Assembly: GCA_023428245.1 (NCBI GenBank)
Contig: JAEYYX010000068.1
Location: forward strand, 1 to 64,000
Source: Pseudomonadota bacterium
GTDB lineage: Bacteria > Myxococcota_A > Polyangia > Polyangiales > Polyangiaceae
Length of the DNA: 64,000 bases
Direction of reading: 5' to 3'
The notes under the pieces were generated by a model that was not told the origin of the DNA, did not search any database, and worked only from the letters and a program-made list of their open reading frames with translations. This document shows, piece by piece, positions 23,884-32,868 of the stretch. The position numbers and the translations under genes were made by a program. The first letter of the stretch is position 1. Each line of letters begins with the position of its first letter.

Positions 23884-26800
23884 ATGATTGAAGACCTCTT
23901 CGCTGGCGCCCGTCGAGCTTCCGAGAAGGAGCTGGGAGCGCTCGCGGTCGAGCTCGCAGAGCTCATCTTGAAAGCCTCCGTCGCCGAGAAATCGGCGCGC
24001 GAGGAAAAGCAGAGACGCCGCGTCGGAAAGCTCCTCCGCTCGGAGGCCGCTCAAGAGCTTGGTCTCCTTTTCACCGATCGCGCCTATCGCAGCAGGTCAC
24101 CAGAGAGAACTGTAGCCGCCGCGCGGGAAGCCGCGCGCCTCACGCAGGCTTCCGAGAATCTCGGGCCCCTCGACCGAGCCCAGCTCGACGCGCTCCGTCT
24201 CGTCGGCACGCTCGTGCCGCCCGTGACAACCTGGGCGCTGCGAGCGCGTCTCCACCGAGAATCCCAGGCCTTCATCATCGACGCAGACTCGCTCCGGGAA
24301 GAACTTCTCCGGCTCAAGGCCGAAGGCTTCCGCGTCAACCTGAACCAGCTCGGCGAAGAGGTCCTCAGCGAACAGGACGCGAGCCACTACATCGAACGAA
24401 CCATTGCGCTCATCGAAAGCGCAGAGAGCGACGCCATCAGCGTCAAGCTCTCGAGTCTCTTCAGCCAAGTTCGAGCGCTCGCATTCGACGAAGTGGTGCG
24501 CCGCGCGACTCTCAAGCTCACTCCCATCTTCGAAGCGGCCGAAGAGCATGACAGGCTCATCTATTTCGACATGGAGGCTTACCGCGACCTCGATCTCACG
24601 CGCGCAATTTTTCTCCGCGCAGTGCTCAATCCTGCCTTCGCTCAGGTGCGAGCAGGTATCGCGCTGCAAGCCTATCTCCCCGAGACGCTCGCTGCCCTCG
24701 CTGAGATCGTGGAAGGCGCTCAGAGGCGCGTCGAACAGGGAGGAGAGAAACTTCGCGTTCGCCTCGTCAAAGGCGCGAATCTCGCGGCCGAGACCGTCCA
24801 GGCCTCGCTTCACAGACTCGAGGTCCCGATCCTTCCGAGCAAGCACGAAGTGGACGCGCACATGAAGCGCGTCTTGCGCGCCGCGCTCCAGCCGGACTAC
24901 GCGCCCTTCCTCCAGGTGGGACTCGGCTCTCATAATATCTTCGACCAGGCCTATGCGGTGCTCCTCGCCGAGCAGCGCGGCGCGTCTGACATGCTGGAGC
25001 TCGAAATGCTCTATGGTATGGCGGACAGCGTCGGACGCGCCTGGACCAAGCAGAGCCGTCCCGTGCTCGTCTACGCTCCTCTCGTCTCCTCTGCCTCTTT
25101 TCCCGCTGCCATCGCGTACCTCGTTCGGCGGCTCGACGAAAACACGAGCTCAGAGAATTTCCTCTCCGCGAGCCTGTCCATGGAGGCGCGGGATGCGGCT
25201 TTCGAACGGGAAGCGAAGCGCTTCTTGTCTGCCCTTGAGGCTTCTTACACGAGCGCAGAGCCGACTCGTCGCCGCCAAGACCGGAGCGCTCCCGGAGCTC
25301 TCACGGTGCGAGGAGAAGGCATGTCGCCCTTCGACAACGCCGCGGACACGGACTGGACCCGAGAGGTCAATCGCGCAGCCCTGAAGCGTGCTCTCGCTGA
25401 GGTCGACTCCGCCTCCTTCGACGTCACCGCGCGCATCAAAGGCCAGGAGGGCGGCTCTCAGGAGGACGTCGGCTTCGATCCGTCACGCTCCGGTCAAAGG
25501 GCTTATCGGATTCGCCTCGCGGGCCCCGCGGAGATCGAACAAGCCCTCGCAGTCGCTGCTTCCGCCCTGCCCCTTTGGAGCAAGACTCCGGCTCGCATCC
25601 GCGCGCTCATCCTCGATCGAGCGGCCGACGAGCTCGAAAAGGACCGCCTAAAGCTCATCGCGCTCATGGTGAAAGACGCCGGCAAGCGGGCCGAAGAAGC
25701 GGATATCGAAGTCTCTGAGGCCGTCGACTTCGCGCGCTACTACGCGCGTCAGCTCCTTGAGCTCGACGAGCGATACGAAGTCCGGGGGCGCGGAGTCACG
25801 GTCGTGACCCCGCCTTGGAACTTCCCTCTAGCGATCCCGTTAGGCGGCTGCCTCGCGGCGCTTGCAGCGGGCAACCCGGTGATCTTGAAGCCCGCGCCCG
25901 AGACTCCCCTCGTCGCTCAGGCAGGAGTCGAAGCGCTCTACCGGGCTGGAGTGCCGACGGACGCGCTCAGCTTTCTTCCCTGTGACGACTCGGTGGCAAG
26001 CCCGCTCATCTGCGACACCCGCGTCGCCCAGGTCATCCTCACCGGAGCCACTTCCACCGCTCAACTTTTTCTCAAGATGCGCCCCGATCTCCGCCTTCTC
26101 GCGGAGACAGGCGGGAAAAACGCCGCCTTCGTCAGCGCTCTTTCGGACCGCGAAGCGGCCATCTCCGCCATCGTGCAGAGCGCATTTGGGCATGCGGGAC
26201 AGAAGTGTAGCGCGCTCAGTGTTCTGGTTCTCGAAGAGGAGGTCTACGAAGACACTGCATTCAGGCGCGCCCTCGTGGACGCAGCGGCGAGCCTCCCGGT
26301 CGGTTCGGCTTGGGATTTCGAGAGCTTCGTGACCCCTCTCATCCACCCACCTTCGGGCCCGCTCAAGACAGTCCTCTCGCGGGGAGACGGGCGCGCGCGC
26401 TGGGCCCTCCGTCCTTCTGTCTCGAAAGAAAACCCTGCGCTCGTCTCTCCGGGGATCCTCTGGGGCGTTCCGGAGGGAGGCTTCGCCCACACAACAGAGT
26501 TCTTCGGTCCCGTCCTCTCGGTCCTTTCAGCTCGTGACCTTGAGCATGGTCTCACGCTCATGAATCAGACGCCGTATGGGCTCACCGCAGGATTCTTCGG
26601 TCTGTCTGAGTCGGAGCAGGATCTGTTCGTGAGAGGGATGCACGCGGGGAATCTCTATATCAATCGCGGCATCACTGGCGCGGTCGTCGGAAGGCAGCCT
26701 TTCGGCGGCCATAAAGCCTCGAACTTCGGTCCAGGCGTCAAGGCGGGGGGGCCTGGCTACGTCAAAGAACTCGCCTTGCTCACGCCGACGGTCCAGGTGA

Positions 26801-27312
26801 CGGTCCCCTCGGCTTTGGGGGCGGACAGGCCCGAGCTTCCTCCGGAGGTGCCTGGCACGCCTGTGGTCGGCGAAGCCAATTGGCTCCGGTATCTCCCGGC
26901 CGAGGTCCTGATCGTCGTGGGTTCAGATGCGCTCGAAGCCGATCTCGAGCGCACTCTCGCCCAGGCGGAGCGCGTCGGTGCGCGTACGATCGTCTACCGC
27001 TCGCCTCCCCCCGGCGGAAGCCAGAGCGCTCTCGATCGAAGCTCTGCGATCCTTCGGGCCACCCACGCTCTCGGGTCCATCCTCGAAACTGCGGGAACAA
27101 CCCGCGTCCGCCTCCTCGGAAGCATGCCTCCCGAGCTACGTCGCCTCGTAGCCCCGCTCGGGCTCAGTGTGCTTTCTGATCCCGTCTCAGAGAATCCGGA
27201 CCTTGAACAGCGCCACTATCTGCTCGCTCAGTCGATCAGCATCGCCTACCACCGCTACGGGAATTTGAGCCTCGCTTCGCTCCATCCGCTCCTCAAAGGA
27301 CGACGGCTCTGA
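23884..27312 (+). CDS. putA: Bifunctional proline dehydrogenase / glutamate-semialdehyde dehydrogenase PutA
   Basis: PutA oxidises proline to glutamate in two steps, using FAD then NAD. This copy has 1142 residues. The proline dehydrogenase barrel covers about residues 130-460 (VRLVKGANL, YAPFLQVGLGSHNIFD), and the aldehyde dehydrogenase about 530-960, with catalytic Glu in LLAETGGKNA and Cys775 in GQKCSA. There is no N-terminal ribbon-helix-helix domain, so it should not repress its own gene. A ~180-residue C-terminal extension resembles the extra ALDH-like domain of long (type B) PutAs. It starts 3 bp after the arginase stop and completes an arginine-to-glutamate operon. Confidence 0.96.
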   Translation: MIEDLFAGARRASEKELGALAVELAELILKASVAEKSAREEKQRRRVGKLLRSEAAQELGLLFTDRAYRSRSPERTVAAAREAARLTQASENLGPLDRAQLDALRLVGTLVPPVTTWALRARLHRESQAFIIDADSLREELLRLKAEGFRVNLNQLGEEVLSEQDASHYIERTIALIESAESDAISVKLSSLFSQVRALAFDEVVRRATLKLTPIFEAAEEHDRLIYFDMEAYRDLDLTRAIFLRAVLNPAFAQVRAGIALQAYLPETLAALAEIVEGAQRRVEQGGEKLRVRLVKGANLAAETVQASLHRLEVPILPSKHEVDAHMKRVLRAALQPDYAPFLQVGLGSHNIFDQAYAVLLAEQRGASDMLELEMLYGMADSVGRAWTKQSRPVLVYAPLVSSASFPAAIAYLVRRLDENTSSENFLSASLSMEARDAAFEREAKRFLSALEASYTSAEPTRRRQDRSAPGALTVRGEGMSPFDNAADTDWTREVNRAALKRALAEVDSASFDVTARIKGQEGGSQEDVGFDPSRSGQRAYRIRLAGPAEIEQALAVAASALPLWSKTPARIRALILDRAADELEKDRLKLIALMVKDAGKRAEEADIEVSEAVDFARYYARQLLELDERYEVRGRGVTVVTPPWNFPLAIPLGGCLAALAAGNPVILKPAPETPLVAQAGVEALYRAGVPTDALSFLPCDDSVASPLICDTRVAQVILTGATSTAQLFLKMRPDLRLLAETGGKNAAFVSALSDREAAISAIVQSAFGHAGQKCSALSVLVLEEEVYEDTAFRRALVDAAASLPVGSAWDFESFVTPLIHPPSGPLKTVLSRGDGRARWALRPSVSKENPALVSPGILWGVPEGGFAHTTEFFGPVLSVLSARDLEHGLTLMNQTPYGLTAGFFGLSESEQDLFVRGMHAGNLYINRGITGAVVGRQPFGGHKASNFGPGVKAGGPGYVKELALLTPTVQVTVPSALGADRPELPPEVPGTPVVGEANWLRYLPAEVLIVVGSDALEADLERTLAQAERVGARTIVYRSPPPGGSQSALDRSSAILRATHALGSILETAGTTRVRLLGSMPPELRRLVAPLGLSVLSDPVSENPDLEQRHYLLAQSISIAYHRYGNLSLASLHPLLKGRRL

Positions 27313-27348
27313 TCCCGGGCGCGGGGTTCTCCCGAGCCGGCTCACGTC

Positions 27349-28359
27349 TCACGAGGGAGACGGGGGCGCGTCATTCTGAGCGGAGAGCCCCACGGTGGAC
27401 GCGAGGAGCGAGAGAGAACGCAGGCGCGACTCGATGCTCGGAGTGTGGTGAACGGTCATGAGCTCATCCGCCCCAGATAGCCCCGCAAATTCTTCGAGGT
27501 AGGCAGCGACATGGCCCGCTGCACCGATCGCCGAATAGGTAAACATCTGCTCGACGAAGGCGGCGTGGGGTGAGCGCAAGAGAACCTCCGGATCGTCGGG
27601 GAGACGATGGGCACCGCCACGGGAACTCAAATTGCGGATCACCATGAGGCGAGTTTGTTCGAAAAGCGCCCGCGCCTCCTCGGCCGTATCCGCTGCGATC
27701 ACGTTCACGCCTGCGATCACATAGGGTCGCTCGAGTTCCTTCGAGGGCTGAAAACGGCTCTTGTACAAAGCGACCGCGTCTCTCAGCGCTGCGGGAGCGA
27801 AGTGAGATGCGAAGGCGTAGGGGAGCCCGAGCCGGGCCGCGAGCGCTGCCCCGAAAAGGGACGAGCCGAGAATATACAAGGGGACGTGAGTGCCGTGCCC
27901 CGGGATCGCCCGGACTCCGGGGATCGGGCTCTCGTCCCCGAGCAAACCGCGGAGCTCGACGACATCGTCGGGGAAGCTGTCGGAATCGGACGGGTCTCGG
28001 CGCAAGGCGTAGAGGGTGGCGCGATCGCCCCCCGGAGCGCGGCCAAGCCCGAGGTCGATCCGGCCGGGATGCAGCTCGGCTAGGGTGCCGAATTGCTCCG
28101 CGATGGTAAGCGGAGAGTGATTGGGAAGCATGATTCCTCCGGCTCCGAGACGGATCGTCTTCGTGTGAGCGGCGATGTGCGCGATCAGGACCGACGTAGC
28201 CGCAGAAGCGATCGAGGCGATGCTGTGGTGCTCAGCGTACCAAACGCGAGTGTAACCGAGGCGCTCCGCGAGCTGCGCCATAGAGACGCTTCCTTGGAAG
28301 GTCTGAGCGATGGTCTCCGAAGGGCCGACAGCAGCCAGGTCGAGGAGCGAAAAGCGCAT
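27349..28359 (-). CDS. Luciferase-like FMN-dependent oxidoreductase (MsnO8-type LLM)
   Basis: This is a bacterial-luciferase-fold flavin enzyme of 336 residues. The N terminus MRFSLLDLAAVG, the YTRVWYAEHHSIASIASAA segment, IRLGAGGIMLPNHSPLTIAEQF and HPGRIDLGLGRAPGGD match the MsnO8/YwlA-like single-component LLM family. It is the last gene of a minus-strand group and is convergent with putA. The substrate cannot be read from the sequence. Confidence 0.87.
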   Translation of the reverse strand: MRFSLLDLAAVGPSETIAQTFQGSVSMAQLAERLGYTRVWYAEHHSIASIASAATSVLIAHIAAHTKTIRLGAGGIMLPNHSPLTIAEQFGTLAELHPGRIDLGLGRAPGGDRATLYALRRDPSDSDSFPDDVVELRGLLGDESPIPGVRAIPGHGTHVPLYILGSSLFGAALAARLGLPYAFASHFAPAALRDAVALYKSRFQPSKELERPYVIAGVNVIAADTAEEARALFEQTRLMVIRNLSSRGGAHRLPDDPEVLLRSPHAAFVEQMFTYSAIGAAGHVAAYLEEFAGLSGADELMTVHHTPSIESRLRSLSLLASTVGLSAQNDAPPSPS

Positions 28360-28446
28360 GGGACCAGTTTCTTAGCAGAGCCGAGGGGCCCTGCACCTTC
28401 CCCCGCGAGGGCACGAGGCTGGGGCACATCGCGCCGGCGCCCGGCG

Positions 28447-30618
28447 TCACTTTTTCGCAGGAATCGGATGCAGGCCTGCGACAAATTCCGCCATGCTCGC
28501 CTTCATGCGGGCAACAAGCTCCGTATCCTTGGAAAGATCGGTCTTCTCTCCGGGATCATCGTCGAGGTTGTAAAGACCAAGCACCCGTCCCTGACTCGTC
28601 ACGAGCTTGTGGTGCCCGTCGTAATAAGCGCGGCGCTCCTTGTTGTGAGGGCCTTCAGGCATGTCGACGAAGACAGGCCGCTCCTTGGCCTCCTCGGGTT
28701 TCGAGAGCTCCACGTCTCGCAAGAGTGAGGTCCCACGCAGAGCGTCCGCCTCGTCCCAGGGAACGTTGAGGAGCTCGAGGACTGTGGGTGCAACGTCGAT
28801 GATGCTGCGACGAGCGGTGATGGTGCGCGAAGGTACGTCGGGGATGAAGAGGATGAGCGGAATCCGAACCAGTTCCTCCCAGACCTCAAAGCCGTGGCGG
28901 ATCATGCCGTGTTCACCGAAGGCTTCACCGTGGTCGCTCGTGACGATCACCACGGTCCGATCCCGAGCAGAACTCTCGTCGAGAGCACCAAGCACACGCC
29001 CCACTTGCGCGTCCACGAAGGCGATTTCGCTGTCGTAACGCTCGCGTTCCCCTGGCCCGAAGTCGTAGCCCTGGTGCCGGACGTACTCCGCATGAGGGTC
29101 GACCCAGTGCACCCAGGCGAAAGACCGCCCTGGTTGCGCCCAGAGCTCTCCTAGCTTCGCGATGGCTTGAGTCGCGACCTTGTCGCCGTTGGCGCTCTTG
29201 TCGCCCTCGATGGAGACAACCTTAGGGGCTGCTTTCGAGTCGATGATGTCGTAGCCGCGCTCGAAGCCATAGCCCTTAAAGAAGAAGTACCAGTATCCCT
29301 GAACGCTCACTGTCTTGATGCCGGCGCGCTGAAGCCGCTCCGCCAGGAAAGGAACGCTTGGATCGAAGCGATCGAAGTGCTCGAAGGTCCGGAGGGTTTC
29401 AGAAGGATATTGGCCCAAGAACATCGGGCCGAGGCTCTTGCTCGTATAGGAAGCGAGCGAGTAAGCACGAGAGAAAACGGTGCCGCGCCGAGCGAGACCA
29501 TCGAGCACCGGCGAGAGACGGGGATCGGCGCCTCCCCGCGCGTAGCCCAAGTCGTAGCGCAGAGTGTCGATCGTCAAGAGCAGCACGTTCCAGTCCCTGT
29601 CCGGCAGCGTCTCAGCTTTCGCAGTCGCGCCTGCCTCCGGGGACGTGGGCTCAACGGGCGCGGGGCTCGCCAGAGCACCATCTCCATCGACACAATCTTC
29701 GTCGCGACCGTTGCCAGGGATCTCAAGGAGAAGCGGAGAACGCTCGGGATCGCGATCATCACAGTCCCCGCCTCCGAAGAAGCGCGCCGCGCCATCACCA
29801 TCCGCATCAAACAGGCGACTCAAGCGGCTGAGCGAAAACGCAGCGGGCCCGCGGCCTCGCTCGATCGAAAGGGCGGTAGCCGGACTCATCTCGAACGCGC
29901 TCCCGAGGCTGAGAATGAACACGCCGAAAAAGAGGGCGCCCAGGGCGCGGAGGCGCCGAGGACCGCTTCCGACCGACAGAAACGCGAGCAGAGCGGCGAG
30001 AGCCGTGAGGTTCGCTCCCCGCAGATCGAGTTCCGGCCGACGCAACACTCCGAACACCGCGAGTGCGTGGCCCTCTCCGCTCGTCGTGCCGACCGCCGCG
30101 AGCAGCACCACGCTCAGGCCAGCCATGAGAATCGTCCCAGCGAAGAGAGCCCGATTTCCTCGCCTGAAGGACGCGGGCAACATCGGAAGGACGCGCTCGA
30201 CGCCGCCCAGGGAAAGCCCCACCACAAACGTCGCCGTCAAGGCAAAGACCACACTCTTCGCCTTGTCCGGCATCGAAGCCTGAAAAATCACGCGCGCGAG
30301 CGGCGCGAGGATGACGAGTGCAAGAAGGATCGCGAGGATCGTGAGCGGCCCCCGTGCCTTCTCCTCTTCGCTCGAACGAGGGCGCAACAGTCGCAAGAAA
30401 CGCGCCCCCGCACGCCCCACCGCCGCAGGAATGAGCGCGGGGATCACCAGCAAGCCCAAAGTGGGAGCCCACGCCACGTCGTCAATCGTAGAGATGAACG
30501 ATCCCCACGAAGTCATCACGAGAGCCGCGAGGACAGCAGCGGCGATCACACTCAAAATATCGTCGAGGAGGCCTTGTGCGGAAGGATCAGGGCGCGCGCG
30601 CATGAGCCCGGGGCTCAT
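28447..30618 (-). CDS. Membrane-anchored sulfatase/phosphotransferase (alkaline phosphatase superfamily) with MopE-like motif
   Basis: The 723-residue product has about eight to nine hydrophobic segments in residues 15-260. Then comes a short DADGDG...GGGDCDDRDP...DEDCVDGDGA segment of the MopE/thrombospondin calcium-binding type, and an alkaline-phosphatase-superfamily domain from about residue 340 (NVLLLTIDTLRYD). The nucleophile region reads SLASYTSKSLGPMF, not the C/S-x-P-x-R of formylglycine sulfatases. It fits better with the Thr/Ser nucleophile of phosphoethanolamine or LTA-synthase-type transferases. Metal residues VIVTSDHGEAFGEHG are intact. Role probably in envelope lipid or polysaccharide modification. 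Confidence 0.75.
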   Translation of the reverse strand: MSPGLMRARPDPSAQGLLDDILSVIAAAVLAALVMTSWGSFISTIDDVAWAPTLGLLVIPALIPAAVGRAGARFLRLLRPRSSEEEKARGPLTILAILLALVILAPLARVIFQASMPDKAKSVVFALTATFVVGLSLGGVERVLPMLPASFRRGNRALFAGTILMAGLSVVLLAAVGTTSGEGHALAVFGVLRRPELDLRGANLTALAALLAFLSVGSGPRRLRALGALFFGVFILSLGSAFEMSPATALSIERGRGPAAFSLSRLSRLFDADGDGAARFFGGGDCDDRDPERSPLLLEIPGNGRDEDCVDGDGALASPAPVEPTSPEAGATAKAETLPDRDWNVLLLTIDTLRYDLGYARGGADPRLSPVLDGLARRGTVFSRAYSLASYTSKSLGPMFLGQYPSETLRTFEHFDRFDPSVPFLAERLQRAGIKTVSVQGYWYFFFKGYGFERGYDIIDSKAAPKVVSIEGDKSANGDKVATQAIAKLGELWAQPGRSFAWVHWVDPHAEYVRHQGYDFGPGERERYDSEIAFVDAQVGRVLGALDESSARDRTVVIVTSDHGEAFGEHGMIRHGFEVWEELVRIPLILFIPDVPSRTITARRSIIDVAPTVLELLNVPWDEADALRGTSLLRDVELSKPEEAKERPVFVDMPEGPHNKERRAYYDGHHKLVTSQGRVLGLYNLDDDPGEKTDLSKDTELVARMKASMAEFVAGLHPIPAKK

Positions 30619-30638
30619 ACCAGGTTTGACCTACTCTG

Positions 30639-31583
30639 TCAGAGCGCCTTCTGGCGCGCGAGCGGGTGCGTTTGGTCGTAAACACGCGCAAGATCGGCGG
30701 AGGAGAGGTGCGTATAACGCTCGGTCGTCGCGAGGCTCTCGTGACCAAGGAATTCTTGGATCGCGCGCAAATCAGCGCCCCCTTCGAGCATATGGGTGGC
30801 GCAGGAGTGACGCAAAGCATGCGGATGCAAATCGGCGCGTCCCGCGGCGACCTCGCCGAGCCGGCGCACGAGCTCCTGGATCCTCCGCGGCGAAAAGGAT
30901 CCCCCTCGAGAGCTCACGAAAACGAGCAGAGGATGGAGATAGCCGGTCTTCGGATGCGCTAGCTCAGAGCGCACGGCGAGGTACCTCGAGAGAGCCTCAC
31001 AGGCCACCTCTCCCAAGGGGACACGCCGCTCCTTGCTCCCCTTCCCGAGCACCCTGATGCTTCGCTCCGCAAGCGACAAAGCGCTCATCGTGAGGCTCGA
31101 CGCTTCGGAAACCCGGAGGCCGCTGCCGTACAAGAGCTCAAGAAGCGCTCGATCCCGAAGCGCAGCCGCACCTGCCGCTGGCCGGGTTCGCGGGAGTTCT
31201 TCCGTCGCAAGGATCGCCTTTTCGACCACCTCCGGAGCGAGCACCAACGGAAACGACTCGTGCAGCTTCGGCATGCGCACAGCGCGCGCTGGATTTTTGG
31301 TAGTCGCGTTCCTGAGCGCCAAAAATCCGTAGAAAGCTCGGAGGCTGCCTAGCTTGCGAGCCAGAGAGCGCGTCCCGAGTCGCACAGACTCCTGCTCCAA
31401 GAATCCGCGAATCTCCCCGCGTCCGGCCCGCTCACAACCGTCCGCGAATTCGTTGGCAGCGAGGTGCTCGAGAAAGGCCCGCAGATCCGTCAGGTAAGCC
31501 TTGCACGTATGGTCCGACGCGCGCTTCTCGAGGCGCAGGAACCGCTCGAAGCCATCCAAGAGCTCGGCATCGCGCGCGTTCAT
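30639..31583 (-). CDS. xerC: Tyrosine recombinase, XerC/XerD-like
   Basis: This is a 314-residue site-specific recombinase from the ATG at 31583 (MNARDAELLDGFERFLRLEK). The N-terminal SAM-like core-binding domain covers about residues 8-95. The catalytic domain carries the full set: Arg in GSGLRVSE, Lys in GKGSKERRVPL, HxLRH as HALRHSCATHML, His in LGHESLATTERYTH and the nucleophilic Tyr in the same segment. Length and motifs favour the housekeeping chromosome-dimer resolvase rather than a phage integrase; no att-like repeats or mobile genes are nearby. Confidence 0.88.
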   Translation of the reverse strand: MNARDAELLDGFERFLRLEKRASDHTCKAYLTDLRAFLEHLAANEFADGCERAGRGEIRGFLEQESVRLGTRSLARKLGSLRAFYGFLALRNATTKNPARAVRMPKLHESFPLVLAPEVVEKAILATEELPRTRPAAGAAALRDRALLELLYGSGLRVSEASSLTMSALSLAERSIRVLGKGSKERRVPLGEVACEALSRYLAVRSELAHPKTGYLHPLLVFVSSRGGSFSPRRIQELVRRLGEVAAGRADLHPHALRHSCATHMLEGGADLRAIQEFLGHESLATTERYTHLSSADLARVYDQTHPLARQKAL

Positions 31584-31668
31584 CCTGCCCACTCTAGCCG
31601 AAACTGCCCCTTCGGGCGAAAAAGGGGCTCGGCCCCTCGCGCTTCGATTCTCCCCCACGTCCCAGTTG

Positions 31669-32694
31669 TCAGGATGCTCGATCCGCTCCGATCGCTGCCT
31701 TGAGCTCCCGCCGCAGCCCTGCAAACCGTTTCCGGTATTGAGCGGGAGTCATACCCACCTTGCGCTTGAAAAGCCGCCCAAAGAAGGCCGCGTCCTCGTA
31801 CCCGACCTGCAGCGCAACCGCTTCGACGGGGTCGTCGGTCGTCTCGAGCATTTGCTTCGCCTCCTCGGTGCGGATGGCATGAAGGTATTCGAGCGGAGAG
31901 AGCCCGGTGGTCTGCCGGAAACGCCGCTGCAAGCTGCGCTCACTGAGCCCGATCCGCTCGATCAGCGCGGCGAGCGGCGACGGCGCGTCGTAGTGCTCGG
32001 CGAGCCACAGCTGGCACTCCTCGACCACCCGATCCGGGGAGACACGGTTCGGAGGAAGCGCCGCGTAGTGGCCCTGACCTCCCGCGTGCCAGTCGATCAG
32101 GGCCAGGCGCGCCGCGTGCATCGCGTCCTCGAGTCCAGCGAAACGAGCCACGAGGTACAAACAAAGGTCCAGATAGGCAGTGCCGCCTCCTCCTAGCACC
32201 AATCTTCCTTCATCAGAGATGACGAGGGCTTGATTCTTGAGGACCGTGACCTCCGGATAGCGACTGAGCCGATCACACCACAGCCAATGAGTCGTCGCTG
32301 AGTGCCCCGCGAGCAGGCCCGCTTCGGCGAGCAGGATCGCACCGGTACAAGCCGTAGCGAGAATGCTCCCCCGCGCGCGAGCGGCGCGCAGGTACTCGAG
32401 CTCCGGGGTGAAGCGATCATCGAGCTCTTCCTCAGGGCCCACGAGCACCTCAGGCACGCAGAGGATATCGGCGAAATAGTCGTAGGTTCGAGCGACCTCG
32501 ACGAGCATGCCGTTGGCCACGCGGAGCGGCCCCAAAGTTCGACCCGTCAGATGAACCTCAAACGGGGAAGGCCGAGGGGGTCCCTTCACGAGCTGCGACC
32601 AGTCACGACGCACCGAAACGAATAGATCCGCCATGCCGTAGAGCAGCGAACCAGACGATTCCGGGATCGTGAGCAGAGCGATACTCGTCTTCAT
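31669..32694 (-). CDS. GlxA-type AraC regulator with DJ-1/PfpI domain
   Basis: This 341-residue transcription regulator starts at the ATG at 32694 (MKTSIALLTIPES). Residues ~1-195 form a DJ-1/PfpI (GATase1-like) domain with the elbow-like segment SILATACTGAILLAEAGLL. Residues ~235-330 hold two AraC helix-turn-helix motifs (LAALIERIGLSERSLQRRF and EAVALQVGYEDAAFFGRLF). This is the GlxA/FtrA architecture. It is divergent from the hydroxylase gene, a likely but unproven target. Confidence 0.9.
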   Translation of the reverse strand: MKTSIALLTIPESSGSLLYGMADLFVSVRRDWSQLVKGPPRPSPFEVHLTGRTLGPLRVANGMLVEVARTYDYFADILCVPEVLVGPEEELDDRFTPELEYLRAARARGSILATACTGAILLAEAGLLAGHSATTHWLWCDRLSRYPEVTVLKNQALVISDEGRLVLGGGGTAYLDLCLYLVARFAGLEDAMHAARLALIDWHAGGQGHYAALPPNRVSPDRVVEECQLWLAEHYDAPSPLAALIERIGLSERSLQRRFRQTTGLSPLEYLHAIRTEEAKQMLETTDDPVEAVALQVGYEDAAFFGRLFKRKVGMTPAQYRKRFAGLRRELKAAIGADRAS

Positions 32695-32868
32695 CGGCGG
32701 GGAGAGTCCTCGAGTGTCACCCGGAACACGCTTTATCGCAGCGAAAAAAGAGCTCCCGACGAAAGAACCGCCACCCTCGGTCGAAATGGCGCCTTGCGCC
32801 TGGGAGCCGTCGCATCCGACCAGATCTTGTCGGAAGTGGCTCAGGCGTCTCGAGCAACGCCGGGTTAC

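Noticed and set aside
30639..31583. Tyrosine recombinase as sign of a prophage or integrative element.
   Set aside because: No tRNA target, direct repeats, phage genes or change in composition nearby; length and motifs fit housekeeping XerC/D.
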